This document shows positions 25,267 to 32,382 of a stretch of DNA of 39,227 bases, one piece after another. The stretch is from an uncultured Candidatus Saccharimonas sp. (lineage in GTDB: Bacteria; Patescibacteriota; Saccharimonadia; Saccharimonadales; AWTP1-31): contig CALRBE010000008.1 in assembly GCA_943354005.1 (NCBI GenBank), positions 1 to 39,227 on the forward strand. The letters are read 5' to 3'. The translations under genes were made by a program, and so were the position numbers. A model generated the notes under the pieces. The model did no database searches, was not told the DNA's origin, and saw only the letters and a list, made by a program, of their open reading frames with translations. Each line of letters starts with the position of its first letter. Within the stretch, counting starts at the first letter, position 1.

Positions 25267-25775
25267 TGAAACGACCAGCCCCATTTGAAGGCATAAAGAA
25301 ATTTGTAAATAAACGTCGACCTGCTATTAGCGAAGTTGTACGTGAGCCCACTGCTGGAGGGGTAGTTTTTCGACGCGACAAAAACAAAGAAGTTGAAATC
25401 CTTCTAATCCAAGATGCAAAAGACCGCTGGACTATACCAAAAGGCCACATTGAAGAAGGCGAGTCATCTAAGGAAACTGCCGAGCGTGAGATAATGGAAG
25501 AGACAGGATTACAGAAGATGGACGTGCTTAACTGGCTTGGAAAAATAAACTTTCGCTATCGTAGAACAAATAGTTTGGTCCTTATGACAACAGAAATTTT
25601 TCTTGTGCAAGCCCAGGGCGATACCGACGCTCTTAAGCCTGAGGAATGGATGAATGGCATCAAATGGTTCCCAGCAGTTGAAGCATTAGATAAAATTGCC
25701 TACGAAGATATTGAAAAACTTATGTTGATCGGTCTTAAGAGGATACGATCAGGAAACTTAGGGTTATCATCATGA
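25266..25775 (+). CDS. Nudix hydrolase
   Basis: 169 residues. The Nudix box is complete, GHIEEGESSKETAEREIMEE followed by TGL, at about residues 59-81. The preceding GGVVFRR and WTIPKG are typical of diadenosine-polyphosphate or (d)NTP-cleaning enzymes of the MutT/Ap4A type. The N-terminal 28 residues are basic and unlike the core. It is embedded between nusB and rnc with a 1-nt overlap on one side and a 4-nt overlap on the other. A role in RNA or nucleotide quality control is likely; the substrate is not fixed. Confidence 0.93.
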   Translation: MKRPAPFEGIKKFVNKRRPAISEVVREPTAGGVVFRRDKNKEVEILLIQDAKDRWTIPKGHIEEGESSKETAEREIMEETGLQKMDVLNWLGKINFRYRRTNSLVLMTTEIFLVQAQGDTDALKPEEWMNGIKWFPAVEALDKIAYEDIEKLMLIGLKRIRSGNLGLSS

Positions 25776-26473
25776 GACAGGACCACCAGGAATACATAAC
25801 TTTTGCACGCGACGTTCTAGGAGTTAAATATAACGATATCGAGCTGTTAGTTCGAGCATTTACGCACCGATCATATGTTAATGAGCACCGTAAAACTGTT
25901 ACAGAGCATAATGAACGACTAGAATTTCTAGGTGATGCAGTACTCGAACTTGTTGTAACCAGCTTCTTATATAGCAACTTTACTGATCCAGAAGGAGTAC
26001 TTACTAACTGGAGAAGCTCTTTAGTTAGAACTGAAAGCATTAGTGCTGCTGCTTCTCGTAATGACTTTGAACCTCTACTACGACTAAGTAAAGGCGAGAA
26101 GCGCGGTACTGCTCGTGCACGTGCTCAGATACTCGCAAACTGCTACGAAGCTGTCGTTGGCTCATTGTATCTAGATCAGGGCTACGAAGCAGTCGCACGC
26201 TTTATTCACGATAGCCTTATAACGACTTTCCAAGGCATATTAGATAGCGGCTCATGGATGGATCCAAAATCTCATTTTCAGGAAGCAGCACAGAGCAAAG
26301 AAGGCTCAACTCCTGTCTATAAAGTACTCAGTGAAATAGGCCCCGACCACGATAAGATATTCACTGTCGGAGTCTTTGTTAACGGAGAATTAAAAGGTCA
26401 GGGTGTGGGTCCAAGTAAACAGGCTGGTCAGCAAAAAGCAGCCGAAGTTGCACTTCAAGGATACAAGAGTTGA
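25772..26473 (+). CDS. rnc: Ribonuclease III
   Basis: 233 residues. It cuts double-stranded RNA, including rRNA precursors. The RNase III signature NERLEFLGDAVLEL (about 47-60) carries the metal-binding Glu and Asp; the second metal site is in NCYEAVVGSLYLDQGY. The double-stranded RNA-binding domain follows at about 160-231 (DPKSHFQEAAQSK to KQAGQQKAAEVAL). ATGA overlap with the nudix gene. It is the last gene of the unit; the rpsP promoter begins inside its final codons. Confidence 0.96.
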   Translation: MRQDHQEYITFARDVLGVKYNDIELLVRAFTHRSYVNEHRKTVTEHNERLEFLGDAVLELVVTSFLYSNFTDPEGVLTNWRSSLVRTESISAAASRNDFEPLLRLSKGEKRGTARARAQILANCYEAVVGSLYLDQGYEAVARFIHDSLITTFQGILDSGSWMDPKSHFQEAAQSKEGSTPVYKVLSEIGPDHDKIFTVGVFVNGELKGQGVGPSKQAGQQKAAEVALQGYKS

Positions 26474-26498
26474 CAACAGGGGCGGTTACCTGTAAAAT
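26470..26498 (+). promoter_or_regulatory. Promoter of rpsP
   Basis: TTGACA at 26470-26475 (overlapping the rnc stop), 17-nt spacer, TAAAAT at 26493-26498. Leader of about 60 nt. Confidence 0.75.
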
Positions 26499-26563
26499 AG
26501 TCTCTAAGTCTTTATATTAATGTAAACAACTATTTTTTATAGAAAGAGAGAGTAAAGCCTTAT

Positions 26564-26977
26564 ATGCTAGCCATTCGAATGCAACGTACTGGAAGAAAAG
26601 GACATGCAACATTTCGTGTTGTTGTTCAGGATAGCCGACTAACACCAACAAGCGGACGCTTTGTTGCGCAGTTAGGTCACTATGATCCGCACACTAAAAA
26701 TGCAAAGATTGATGCAGAAAAGGCAACATTTTACCTTTCACATGGTGCACAGCCATCTCAAAGAGTTGCACGTCTTATACAAAAAGAAGGTGTTAAACTT
26801 CCCGAATGGTTCACTCTTGATGCTCCAAAAGAACGAAAAGCACGAAATCCTGAAAAACTTCGTAGCCAGCAACCAAAAGAAGAAGCTGTTGCCCCAGAAG
26901 TACCTGCTGAAGTAGAAGAGACTGTTGCTCCAGAAGTAACTGAAGCTACTCCAGCAAAAGAATCTCAAGAAGACTAA
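26564..26977 (+). CDS. rpsP: 30S ribosomal protein S16 with acidic C-terminal tail
   Basis: 137 residues, where bS16 is usually 80-90. The core is complete: MLAIRMQRTGRKGHATFRVV, then SGRFVAQLGHYDPHTK and WLSHGAQPS-like LSHGAQPSQRVARLI. After about residue 95 it runs into a low-complexity acidic tail rich in Glu, Pro, Val and Ala (PEVPAEVEETVAPEV). It assembles with the 30S subunit. The next gene, khpA, also ends in an acidic tail. It has its own consensus promoter. Confidence 0.95.
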   Translation: MLAIRMQRTGRKGHATFRVVVQDSRLTPTSGRFVAQLGHYDPHTKNAKIDAEKATFYLSHGAQPSQRVARLIQKEGVKLPEWFTLDAPKERKARNPEKLRSQQPKEEAVAPEVPAEVEETVAPEVTEATPAKESQED

Positions 26978-27016
26978 AAAAATAGTACAATTAAATTTGT
27001 ATACTGCATTGTTTGC

Positions 27017-27022
27017 TATACT
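27017..27022 (+). promoter_or_regulatory. Extended -10 (TGC-TATACT) of khpA
   Basis: TATACT preceded by TGC, about 32 nt upstream of khpA. The leader holds AGGAG 9 nt before the ATG at 27055. Confidence 0.5.
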
Positions 27023-27054
27023 AAAGATGTTACTAAAAACAGGAGTTATACAGT

Positions 27055-27513
27055 ATGAGTAGTATCGATCAACAGTTCGTAGAATATATAGTTAAATCAT
27101 TAGTGGGTAAGCCAGACGCTGTTCAAATAGATCGCCGAATTGACGATAAGGGTGTTCTTCTTGAATTAACAGTAGACCCTGAGGATCTTGGACGAATAAT
27201 TGGTAAAAGAGGTGCCACTGCACAGAGTCTACGTACTCTTTTGCGAGCCTTAGGTACGAAAAATGAAGAACGTTATAACCTTAAAATTATTGATAATGGT
27301 CCAGAAGATTACGTTCGTCCGGAACGCACTAACGAGGCTCCAAAAGTAGAGAACGACACTGAACGTACAAATATGGACGACGATAACGAGTCTACAGAAG
27401 AAATTAGCGTTGAAGCTCAAGAACCTGAAGTTGAAGAAGATATTGCAGCTGAGAGTGATCTAGCTAAGAAAACTCGACGTGAACTTGAAGATCTAGATGA
27501 TCTCGATATCTAA
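27055..27513 (+). CDS. khpA: KH-domain RNA-binding protein with acidic tail (KhpA-like)
   Basis: 152 residues. Residues 1-80 form a KhpA/YlqC KH domain: DQQFVEYIVKSLVGKPD, then the nucleic-acid loop GRIIGKRGATAQSLRTLL with GKRG as the GxxG. It binds RNA and usually pairs with KhpB. KhpA is normally about 75-80 residues; the second half here is a highly acidic tail (ENDTERTNMDDDNESTEE) ending in DLDDLDI. Between rpsP and trmD it keeps the common rpsP-khpA-trmD order. Shine-Dalgarno AGGAG is well placed. Confidence 0.92.
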   Translation: MSSIDQQFVEYIVKSLVGKPDAVQIDRRIDDKGVLLELTVDPEDLGRIIGKRGATAQSLRTLLRALGTKNEERYNLKIIDNGPEDYVRPERTNEAPKVENDTERTNMDDDNESTEEISVEAQEPEVEEDIAAESDLAKKTRRELEDLDDLDI

Positions 27514-27520
27514 AAAAGAC

Positions 27521-27550
27521 TTGCATTAGCATAACCATCCATTGTAAAAT
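27521..27550 (+). promoter_or_regulatory. Possible promoter of candidate ncRNA 2
   Basis: TTGCAT at 27521-27526, 18-nt spacer, TAAAAT at 27545-27550. It lies just after the khpA stop; predicted start near 27557. Confidence 0.5.
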
Positions 27551-27556
27551 AGTAGA

Positions 27557-27665
27557 AGTCTAATCAAGACGATTTAAAAAACAAAAACGAATTTAGAAAG
27601 CTCATGCGAGCCATCGAAAGATGGGAGCTTTATGTGACAGACGGAACCCCCTAGGGGTTCTTTTT
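27557..27665 (+). ncRNA. Candidate structured RNA or trmD leader, about 109 nt
   Basis: A compact fold lies between khpA and trmD. AAAGCTC (27597-27603) pairs with GAGCTTT (27625-27631). Directly against it, CCATC/GATGG closes a GAAA tetraloop (27611-27624), and a 7-nt bulge (ATGCGAG) sits on the 5' strand only. The RNA ends in a strong terminator before trmD has its own -10, so it is a separate transcript or an attenuated leader. The GNRA loop beside a helix junction resembles riboswitch scaffolds, but the GEMM core sequence is missing. Confidence 0.5.
27644..27665 (+). terminator. Rho-independent terminator upstream of trmD
   Basis: Stem GAACCCC/GGGGTTC with loop CTA, followed by TTTTT. 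Confidence 0.88.
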
Positions 27666-27702
27666 GTTTAAGCCTAAACTTTCAAAAAGACTTAAAATAT
27701 TG

Positions 27703-27708
27703 TAAAAT
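27703..27708 (+). promoter_or_regulatory. -10 element (TAAAAT) of trmD
   Basis: TAAAAT ends 8 nt before the ATG at 27717, with no Shine-Dalgarno. This points to separate, nearly leaderless transcription after the terminator. Confidence 0.45.
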
Positions 27709-27716
27709 ATACATAT

Positions 27717-28367
27717 ATGAAGATTCAAATAATTACATTGTTCCCAGATATGTTTCCAGGCGTTATCGATAAGAGTATGCTATGGAAAGCCCAAGAACAG
27801 AAGCTACTTGATATAAGCTACGTAAACTTACGAGATTTTGGCCTTGGCCCACGCAAAACCGTAGACGATACGCCATATGGTGGAGGTGACGGTATGCTCC
27901 TTAAGCCTGAGCCTCTCTTCGCTGCGGTACGTCATGCAAAAGAACAGGATCCTAATGCTAAGGTGCTGCTAATGACCGCACGTGGTGAACGCTGGAAGCA
28001 GACAACCGCTCAAGCTGCTGCTGATCTAAACAACGGCTTAATAATTATATGTGGACGATATGAAGGCTATGACGAGCGTATAACGACACTTGTCGACATG
28101 CAAGTATCTATCGGCGACTACATACTTACTGGCGGTGAAATCCCTGCAATGGTCATAACAGACAGCGTTGTACGGCTAATACCTGGAGTACTAGGCGGCG
28201 CAACAAGTACTCTGATTGAAAGTTTTAGCGATGGCCATACACTGGAATTCCCTCAATATACTCGTCCAGAAGTATTTGAAGACATGAGTGTACCCAATGT
28301 TCTACTAAGTGGAAACCATTCAGAAATCAATAAGTGGCGCGAAGAAAATAGTAGCCAAGCAAAGTAG
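27717..28367 (+). CDS. trmD: tRNA (guanine-N1)-methyltransferase
   Basis: 216 residues. It methylates G37 of tRNAs with SAM to prevent frameshifting. Knotted SPOUT-fold signatures are DDTPYGGGDGMLLKPEP (about 49-65), IICGRYEGYDERI (about 103-115) and VSIGDYILTGGEIPAM near 122-137. The C-terminal domain is a little shorter than in Escherichia coli. It ends two bases before the stop of the convergent sodC. Usual rpsP-khpA-trmD neighbourhood, but rplS is not next. Confidence 0.96.
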   Translation: MKIQIITLFPDMFPGVIDKSMLWKAQEQKLLDISYVNLRDFGLGPRKTVDDTPYGGGDGMLLKPEPLFAAVRHAKEQDPNAKVLLMTARGERWKQTTAQAAADLNNGLIIICGRYEGYDERITTLVDMQVSIGDYILTGGEIPAMVITDSVVRLIPGVLGGATSTLIESFSDGHTLEFPQYTRPEVFEDMSVPNVLLSGNHSEINKWREENSSQAK

Positions 28368-28368
28368 T

Positions 28369-28902
28369 TTAAACTTTATCTATTGTTCCGCAAGCAAGTC
28401 TTGGTCCACCGCTGTGTCCAGATCCTGACTCTCCAGGCGTATGTGGGTCGATATTAGCGTGAATCATTAGCGAAGTGCCTTCTGGTGCTGATTCTTTATC
28501 GAGTAATGATACAGGGCCGTCTGAGAGTGTTACACGAGTTGTAATCGCTTCTAGAATGCCGTGTCCTTTCGAATCAATCCTAATAGACGGAAGGTCACCT
28601 GAATGATAACCGTGATTTGCATCGGGATCTGTATTACCATTTGGACCGGGATCAAAATGTCCACCAGCACACTTAAAGCCATCACAATCACAGGACGCTT
28701 TTTCATGAATATGTACAGCATGTTGGCCCTCAGTAAATACACTAGGGTCAGCCGTTACTTCTAGTTTAATATGTACGTATTTTGAACCATCGACGTCAAA
28801 TTCAGTAAAATGCGCGATACCTTTAATTAATGCAGGCCCTTTCATATGAGCTACTGCCTTAGCGGATACTTTTTTATGATCAGCGTTTAGTGAAACTTCC
28901 AT
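28369..28902 (-). CDS. sodC: Cu/Zn superoxide dismutase without signal peptide
   Basis: 177 residues. It converts superoxide to hydrogen peroxide and oxygen. Copper and zinc ligands are all visible: AVHIHEKASC (two His), GGHFDPG (bridging His), HGYHSGDLPSI (His and Asp) and LMIHANID (His). The active-site Arg and disulfide Cys are in GGPRLACGTI, with partner Cys in the KASCDCDGFKC segment. Bacterial SodC is normally exported, but this protein starts directly at the domain (MEVSLNADHKK) with no signal sequence. The ATG shares its A with the stop of a 41-residue membrane protein upstream, so it is translated after it by reinitiation or as a frameshift fusion. Confidence 0.94.
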   Translation of the reverse strand: MEVSLNADHKKVSAKAVAHMKGPALIKGIAHFTEFDVDGSKYVHIKLEVTADPSVFTEGQHAVHIHEKASCDCDGFKCAGGHFDPGPNGNTDPDANHGYHSGDLPSIRIDSKGHGILEAITTRVTLSDGPVSLLDKESAPEGTSLMIHANIDPHTPGESGSGHSGGPRLACGTIDKV

Positions 28903-29027
28903 TATTTTGTCCTCACTTTTATAACTACGGCCATAGTAGCTAGTAATGCAAACAGCGCCCCACCAATAAAGATAGAAGCGCTGCTAGAACTATGCTCAAC
29001 CGAATGATTTGCTATTATTTGAAACAT
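28902..29027 (-). CDS. 41-residue single-pass membrane microprotein co-translated with SodC
   Basis: Reads MFQIIANHSVEHSSSSASIF, then a membrane helix (IGGALFALLATMAVVI, about 21-36) and the tail KVRTK. The positively charged tail predicts N-out, C-in. A textbook Shine-Dalgarno AAGGAGG lies 5 nt before the ATG, the best in the window, and the stop overlaps the sodC ATG (TAATG). The final sense codon AAA follows an A and is next to the stop, so a -1 slip at A-AAA-TAA would continue into the SodC frame and give a membrane-anchored SodC. His residues in the outer segment could touch metal. Too short for standard ORF callers; no known family. Confidence 0.75.
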   Translation of the reverse strand: MFQIIANHSVEHSSSSASIFIGGALFALLATMAVVIKVRTK

Positions 29028-29089
29028 ATTGACCCTCCTTATATTATAGGGTCTATTGTAACCTAAATAACCTGCAAATTACGAAGTGA

Positions 29090-30292
29090 TTAGTAGTTTG
29101 CTATGAACGTGTAGGCTTGACCAGTATTACCGGCACGACCAGTACGACCAATACGGTGTACGTAATCTGAATATGTGTTCGGTTGGTCAAAGTTAATGAC
29201 GTGTGAAACATTTGGAATGTCTAGGCCACGAGCTGCAACGTCTGTTGCTACAAGTACTTTTACGCGGTCTTGTTTGAACGCGTTAAGTGCACGTTGTCGC
29301 TGTGGTTGTGACTTGTTACCATGGATAGCTTCAGCCTTATGCCCGAGATCATTAAGATGATCTGCGAGTTTCTGGACGCCCCACTTTGTTTCGCCAAAGA
29401 CGAGAACTTTTTCAAAGTTAGGATCTTCTAACATTTCACCAAGCTTATTTAGCTTCTGATCTTTAGTAGTCTTAATGACGTCTTGAGCGATATGCTCACT
29501 AGTTACAGGAGAAACAACTGAAATTGTTTCAGGGTCTTTAAGTAACTTATGAATAAGATTACTAATTGCTGGAGACATAGTTGCACTAAAGCATAGACCT
29601 TGGCGTTCCTGTGGAAGTAGGTCAATTAGGAATTCGATATCTCCGATGAAGCCCATATCAAGCATTTGGTCTGCTTCGTCAAGGATTACAATTTGAGTTT
29701 TAGCTAGGGATAGTATACCTCGCTCTACTAGGTCTTTTAGTCGTCCTGGAGTACCAATAACTACCTCAGGTTTTTCTCGTAGAGTTCTAATCTGAGGCAC
29801 AATGTTCATTCCACCGACACAAAGTACGCTCAAGAAGCCTGCACCTCGACTGAAGATTTTAAATTCATCATCAATCTGCTGTGCGAGTTCACGCGTAGGA
29901 GCAACGATTAATGCTGTTGTGCCACGAGGCATTTCAAGTAGACGTTGAATAGTAGGCAATACGAAGGCTGCAGTTTTACCTGTACCTGTGTTTGCTAGTC
30001 CAATAACGTCCTTACCAGATAGTACATGAGTAATAGCCTTGTCTTGAATAGCAGTCGGTGTTACATAGCCAGCTTTTTCAATGTTTTTCTTTAATCCATC
30101 ATGGAAAGGAAAATCAGCGAATGCGTTCTTTGCAACATAAACAGGCTGTTCAGTGCGTGGTTTAGGAATGTTAATAAATTTTGAAGGATCAATATAAGCT
30201 CCTCGACGATTTCCTCGTGAAGATGGTTTGCTTTTATATGATGTTCGGCCGCCTTTATTACGACCATATGAAGAATAAGTGTTGTTGTACAA
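29090..30292 (-). CDS. DEAD-box RNA helicase (RhlE-like)
   Basis: 400 residues. A basic Arg/Gly/Tyr-rich N-terminal stretch (residues 1-45) precedes the helicase core. Q motif region is FPFHDGLKKNIEKAGYVTPT, motif I is ANTGTGKTAAF, motif II is ILDEADQMLDMG, motif III is SAT, and HRIGRTGRAGNTGQAY is motif VI. It ends right after the second RecA domain, so no C-terminal extension. Start codon is TTG at 30292, supported by GAAAGG with a 7-nt spacing. It unwinds RNA duplexes, likely in ribosome assembly or RNA decay. The message has a leader of about 134 nt (see separate entries). Confidence 0.93.
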   Translation of the reverse strand: MYNNTYSSYGRNKGGRTSYKSKPSSRGNRRGAYIDPSKFINIPKPRTEQPVYVAKNAFADFPFHDGLKKNIEKAGYVTPTAIQDKAITHVLSGKDVIGLANTGTGKTAAFVLPTIQRLLEMPRGTTALIVAPTRELAQQIDDEFKIFSRGAGFLSVLCVGGMNIVPQIRTLREKPEVVIGTPGRLKDLVERGILSLAKTQIVILDEADQMLDMGFIGDIEFLIDLLPQERQGLCFSATMSPAISNLIHKLLKDPETISVVSPVTSEHIAQDVIKTTKDQKLNKLGEMLEDPNFEKVLVFGETKWGVQKLADHLNDLGHKAEAIHGNKSQPQRQRALNAFKQDRVKVLVATDVAARGLDIPNVSHVINFDQPNTYSDYVHRIGRTGRAGNTGQAYTFIANY

Positions 30293-30317
30293 GAATGTAC
30301 CTTTCGTTTGTTGACAT
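30258..30317 (-). CDS. Possible 19-residue upstream ORF overlapping the helicase start
   Basis: ATG at 30317 opens MSTNERYILVQQHLFFIWS in the frame shifted from the helicase and passes over the helicase TTG, stopping 35 nt inside it. It could regulate helicase initiation. No Shine-Dalgarno precedes it, so it may be chance. Confidence 0.25.
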   Translation of the reverse strand: MSTNERYILVQQHLFFIWS

Positions 30318-30343
30318 GGAGCGTAGTTATACGCTTTTACATG
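30315..30343 (-). promoter_or_regulatory. Hairpin in the helicase leader
   Basis: Perfect 6-bp inverted repeat AGCGTA-TAAC-TACGCT at 30320-30335 flanked by CATG/CATG, which can extend the helix. It lies about 23 nt before the helicase start, near its ribosome-binding site. Confidence 0.5.
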
Positions 30344-30432
30344 TATTAATATTATCTCTAACTGCGAAGAAGTGAACAGCGAGAAAATACTTCAAACGAC
30401 TCGACATTCAATAGAATCACAAATAGACTCTA

Positions 30433-30461
30433 ATCATAACACGTAATTTATGAATTGTCTA
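30433..30461 (-). promoter_or_regulatory. Promoter of the DEAD-box helicase
   Basis: On the minus strand TAGACA (30461-30456), 17-nt spacer, TATGAT (30438-30433). It predicts a leader of about 134 nt, unusual here because most genes seem leaderless. Confidence 0.6.
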
Positions 30462-30481
30462 GTACTTTACGCTAAAGGTTA

Positions 30482-32299
30482 TTAGCTTTTCTGACGTTTT
30501 CGCTTACTTGGATCCATCTCGCGCTTACGGAGACGAAGACTCTGAGGTGTAACTTCAAGGAGCTCATCATTCTCGAGGAAGTCGAGACATTCTTCTAGGC
30601 TAAAGATCACTGGAGGCGTAAGCTGTACGACACCATCACTACTGCTACTACGCATGTTTGTGAGGTGCTTTTCTTTTGCTACGTTAATTTCCATATCATC
30701 ACTACGAGTATTGAGACCAATAATCTGTCCAGCATATACTTTTGTTCCAGGGCCAACAAAACAAGTACCACGTTCTTCTACTGTTTGAAGTGCATAGGCT
30801 GTAGTATTTCCAGTCTGGAAGGCAATAAGAACACCATTACGCTGTTGATTAAGACTAGCACCAAGTTCTTGGTATCCAATAATAAGACTATTCATGATAG
30901 CAGTACCTTTAGTCGCTGTCATAAGAGTGTTACGTAATCCAAGAAGTGTACGAGTAGGCATTTCGTAAATAAGCTTTGTTACACCACGAGATGTAGTGAA
31001 CTGCTCTTTAAGATTTGCACGTCGCTGTCCAAGTTCGGCCTGTACAGAACCAACTTGCTCGGCACCAACTTCAATAATAACCTCTTCTAGAGGCTCCATA
31101 GTTTTGCCGTCTTTTTCATGAGTTACCACTTGTGGTCGTCCAACTTCAAATTCAAATCCTTCACGACGCATTGTCTCAATGAGTACACTTAAGTGAAGCT
31201 CACCACGTCCTGAGATCAAGAAGCCAATACCATCTTGCTCTACGAGTAGTCCGATATTTGTTTCAAGTTCTTTTTTAAGGCGATCAGCAATTTGGCGGCT
31301 AGTGCTAAAGTCAGCTTCAGTGCCTTTGAAAGGGGATGTATTTGGACCTAGATAAATTTTAAGAGTCGGTGCTTCAACTTCAAGAATAGGCAATGCCTCT
31401 GGCTTCTCGGGATCTGCAATTGTTTCACCGATCTGAATATTTCCCATACCAGTAATACTTACAATATCACCGGCGATTGCAGTTGGAGTCTCAATCTTAG
31501 CAAGACCTTGGTGGTTATAGATTTTATCTATTTTTGCTTTTACGAATGTACCATCTTTTTTACACACTGCAACTTGGTCGCTAGACTTGATTTGGCCACG
31601 TGAAATACGCCCAACAGCGTATTTACCTTGGAAACTGTCCCAGCTAAGGGCAGTTACGAGCATTTGGAATGGAAGATCTGGCTCTACGGAAGGTGAAGGA
31701 ACATCGTTTATAATTCCGTCGAAAAGTACAGATAAGTCGCCATCAGCCTCTGAATTTTCTGGGATTGTTTTCCATGCCTTACCAGCACGTCCTACAGCAT
31801 AATAAATTGGATAATGTAGCTGGTCTTCGTGTACGGCTAGTTCTAGGAAAAGATCAGCAAGCTCATCTTCAACTTCAGCAATACGGCTTCCAGGCTTATC
31901 TATTTTATTGATAACAACAATTGGTTTTAGGTTTAGGGCTAGTGCTTTTGTAAGTACAAACTTAGTCTGTGGCATAGGACCTTCTTGAGCATCAACGATA
32001 AGAAGACAGCCATCTGCCATATTTAGAGTACGTTCAACCTCACCGCCAAAGTCGGCGTGCCCAGGAGTATCAATAATATTGATATGGAAATCGTCATGTT
32101 GCACAGCTGTAATCTTGGCTGTAATAGTAATACCGCGCTCACGTTCCTGATCGCCGCTGTCCATAATGAGGTCTTGGCTCATCTCAGCCTGATTATCACG
32201 GAATGTATTAGACTGCTTTAGCAGTCCGTCAACTAGAGTTGTTTTACCATGGTCAACGTGAGCAATTATTGCAACGTTTCTAATCTTTTTTGGGTCCAT
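30482..32299 (-). CDS. typA: Translational GTPase TypA/BipA
   Basis: 605 residues, the normal length. It acts on the ribosome, in stress adaptation and 50S assembly. G1 is AHVDHGKTTLVDGLLKQ (about 14-30), G2 RERGITITAK, G3 DTPGHADFGGEVERTL and G4 NKIDKPG. Domain II and the two EF-G-like domains follow, ending with the family-specific C-terminal domain (SLRLRKREMDPSKRKRQ). Shine-Dalgarno AAGGA is 9 nt before the ATG. Single-gene unit; a short GC hairpin precedes its leader. Confidence 0.97.
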   Translation of the reverse strand: MDPKKIRNVAIIAHVDHGKTTLVDGLLKQSNTFRDNQAEMSQDLIMDSGDQERERGITITAKITAVQHDDFHINIIDTPGHADFGGEVERTLNMADGCLLIVDAQEGPMPQTKFVLTKALALNLKPIVVINKIDKPGSRIAEVEDELADLFLELAVHEDQLHYPIYYAVGRAGKAWKTIPENSEADGDLSVLFDGIINDVPSPSVEPDLPFQMLVTALSWDSFQGKYAVGRISRGQIKSSDQVAVCKKDGTFVKAKIDKIYNHQGLAKIETPTAIAGDIVSITGMGNIQIGETIADPEKPEALPILEVEAPTLKIYLGPNTSPFKGTEADFSTSRQIADRLKKELETNIGLLVEQDGIGFLISGRGELHLSVLIETMRREGFEFEVGRPQVVTHEKDGKTMEPLEEVIIEVGAEQVGSVQAELGQRRANLKEQFTTSRGVTKLIYEMPTRTLLGLRNTLMTATKGTAIMNSLIIGYQELGASLNQQRNGVLIAFQTGNTTAYALQTVEERGTCFVGPGTKVYAGQIIGLNTRSDDMEINVAKEKHLTNMRSSSSDGVVQLTPPVIFSLEECLDFLENDELLEVTPQSLRLRKREMDPSKRKRQKS

Positions 32300-32321
32300 A
32301 TGTCACTATCCTTTTTCAATA

Positions 32322-32345
32322 AAATAACCGCTAGTAAGCGGCTTA
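32322..32345 (-). terminator. Weak terminator-like hairpin after the DUF1295 gene
   Basis: On the minus strand CCGC-TTACTA-GCGG followed by TTATTTTATT. The stem is only 4 bp, so it may instead be part of the typA leader. Confidence 0.3.
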
Positions 32346-32382
32346 CGCACTAATCATTAGACTTATTTTAACACAAGCTCGA

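Noticed and set aside
27597-27631. GEMM (cyclic di-GMP) riboswitch
   Set aside because: The GAAA tetraloop helix looks similar, but the conserved flanking core and second helix of GEMM are missing.
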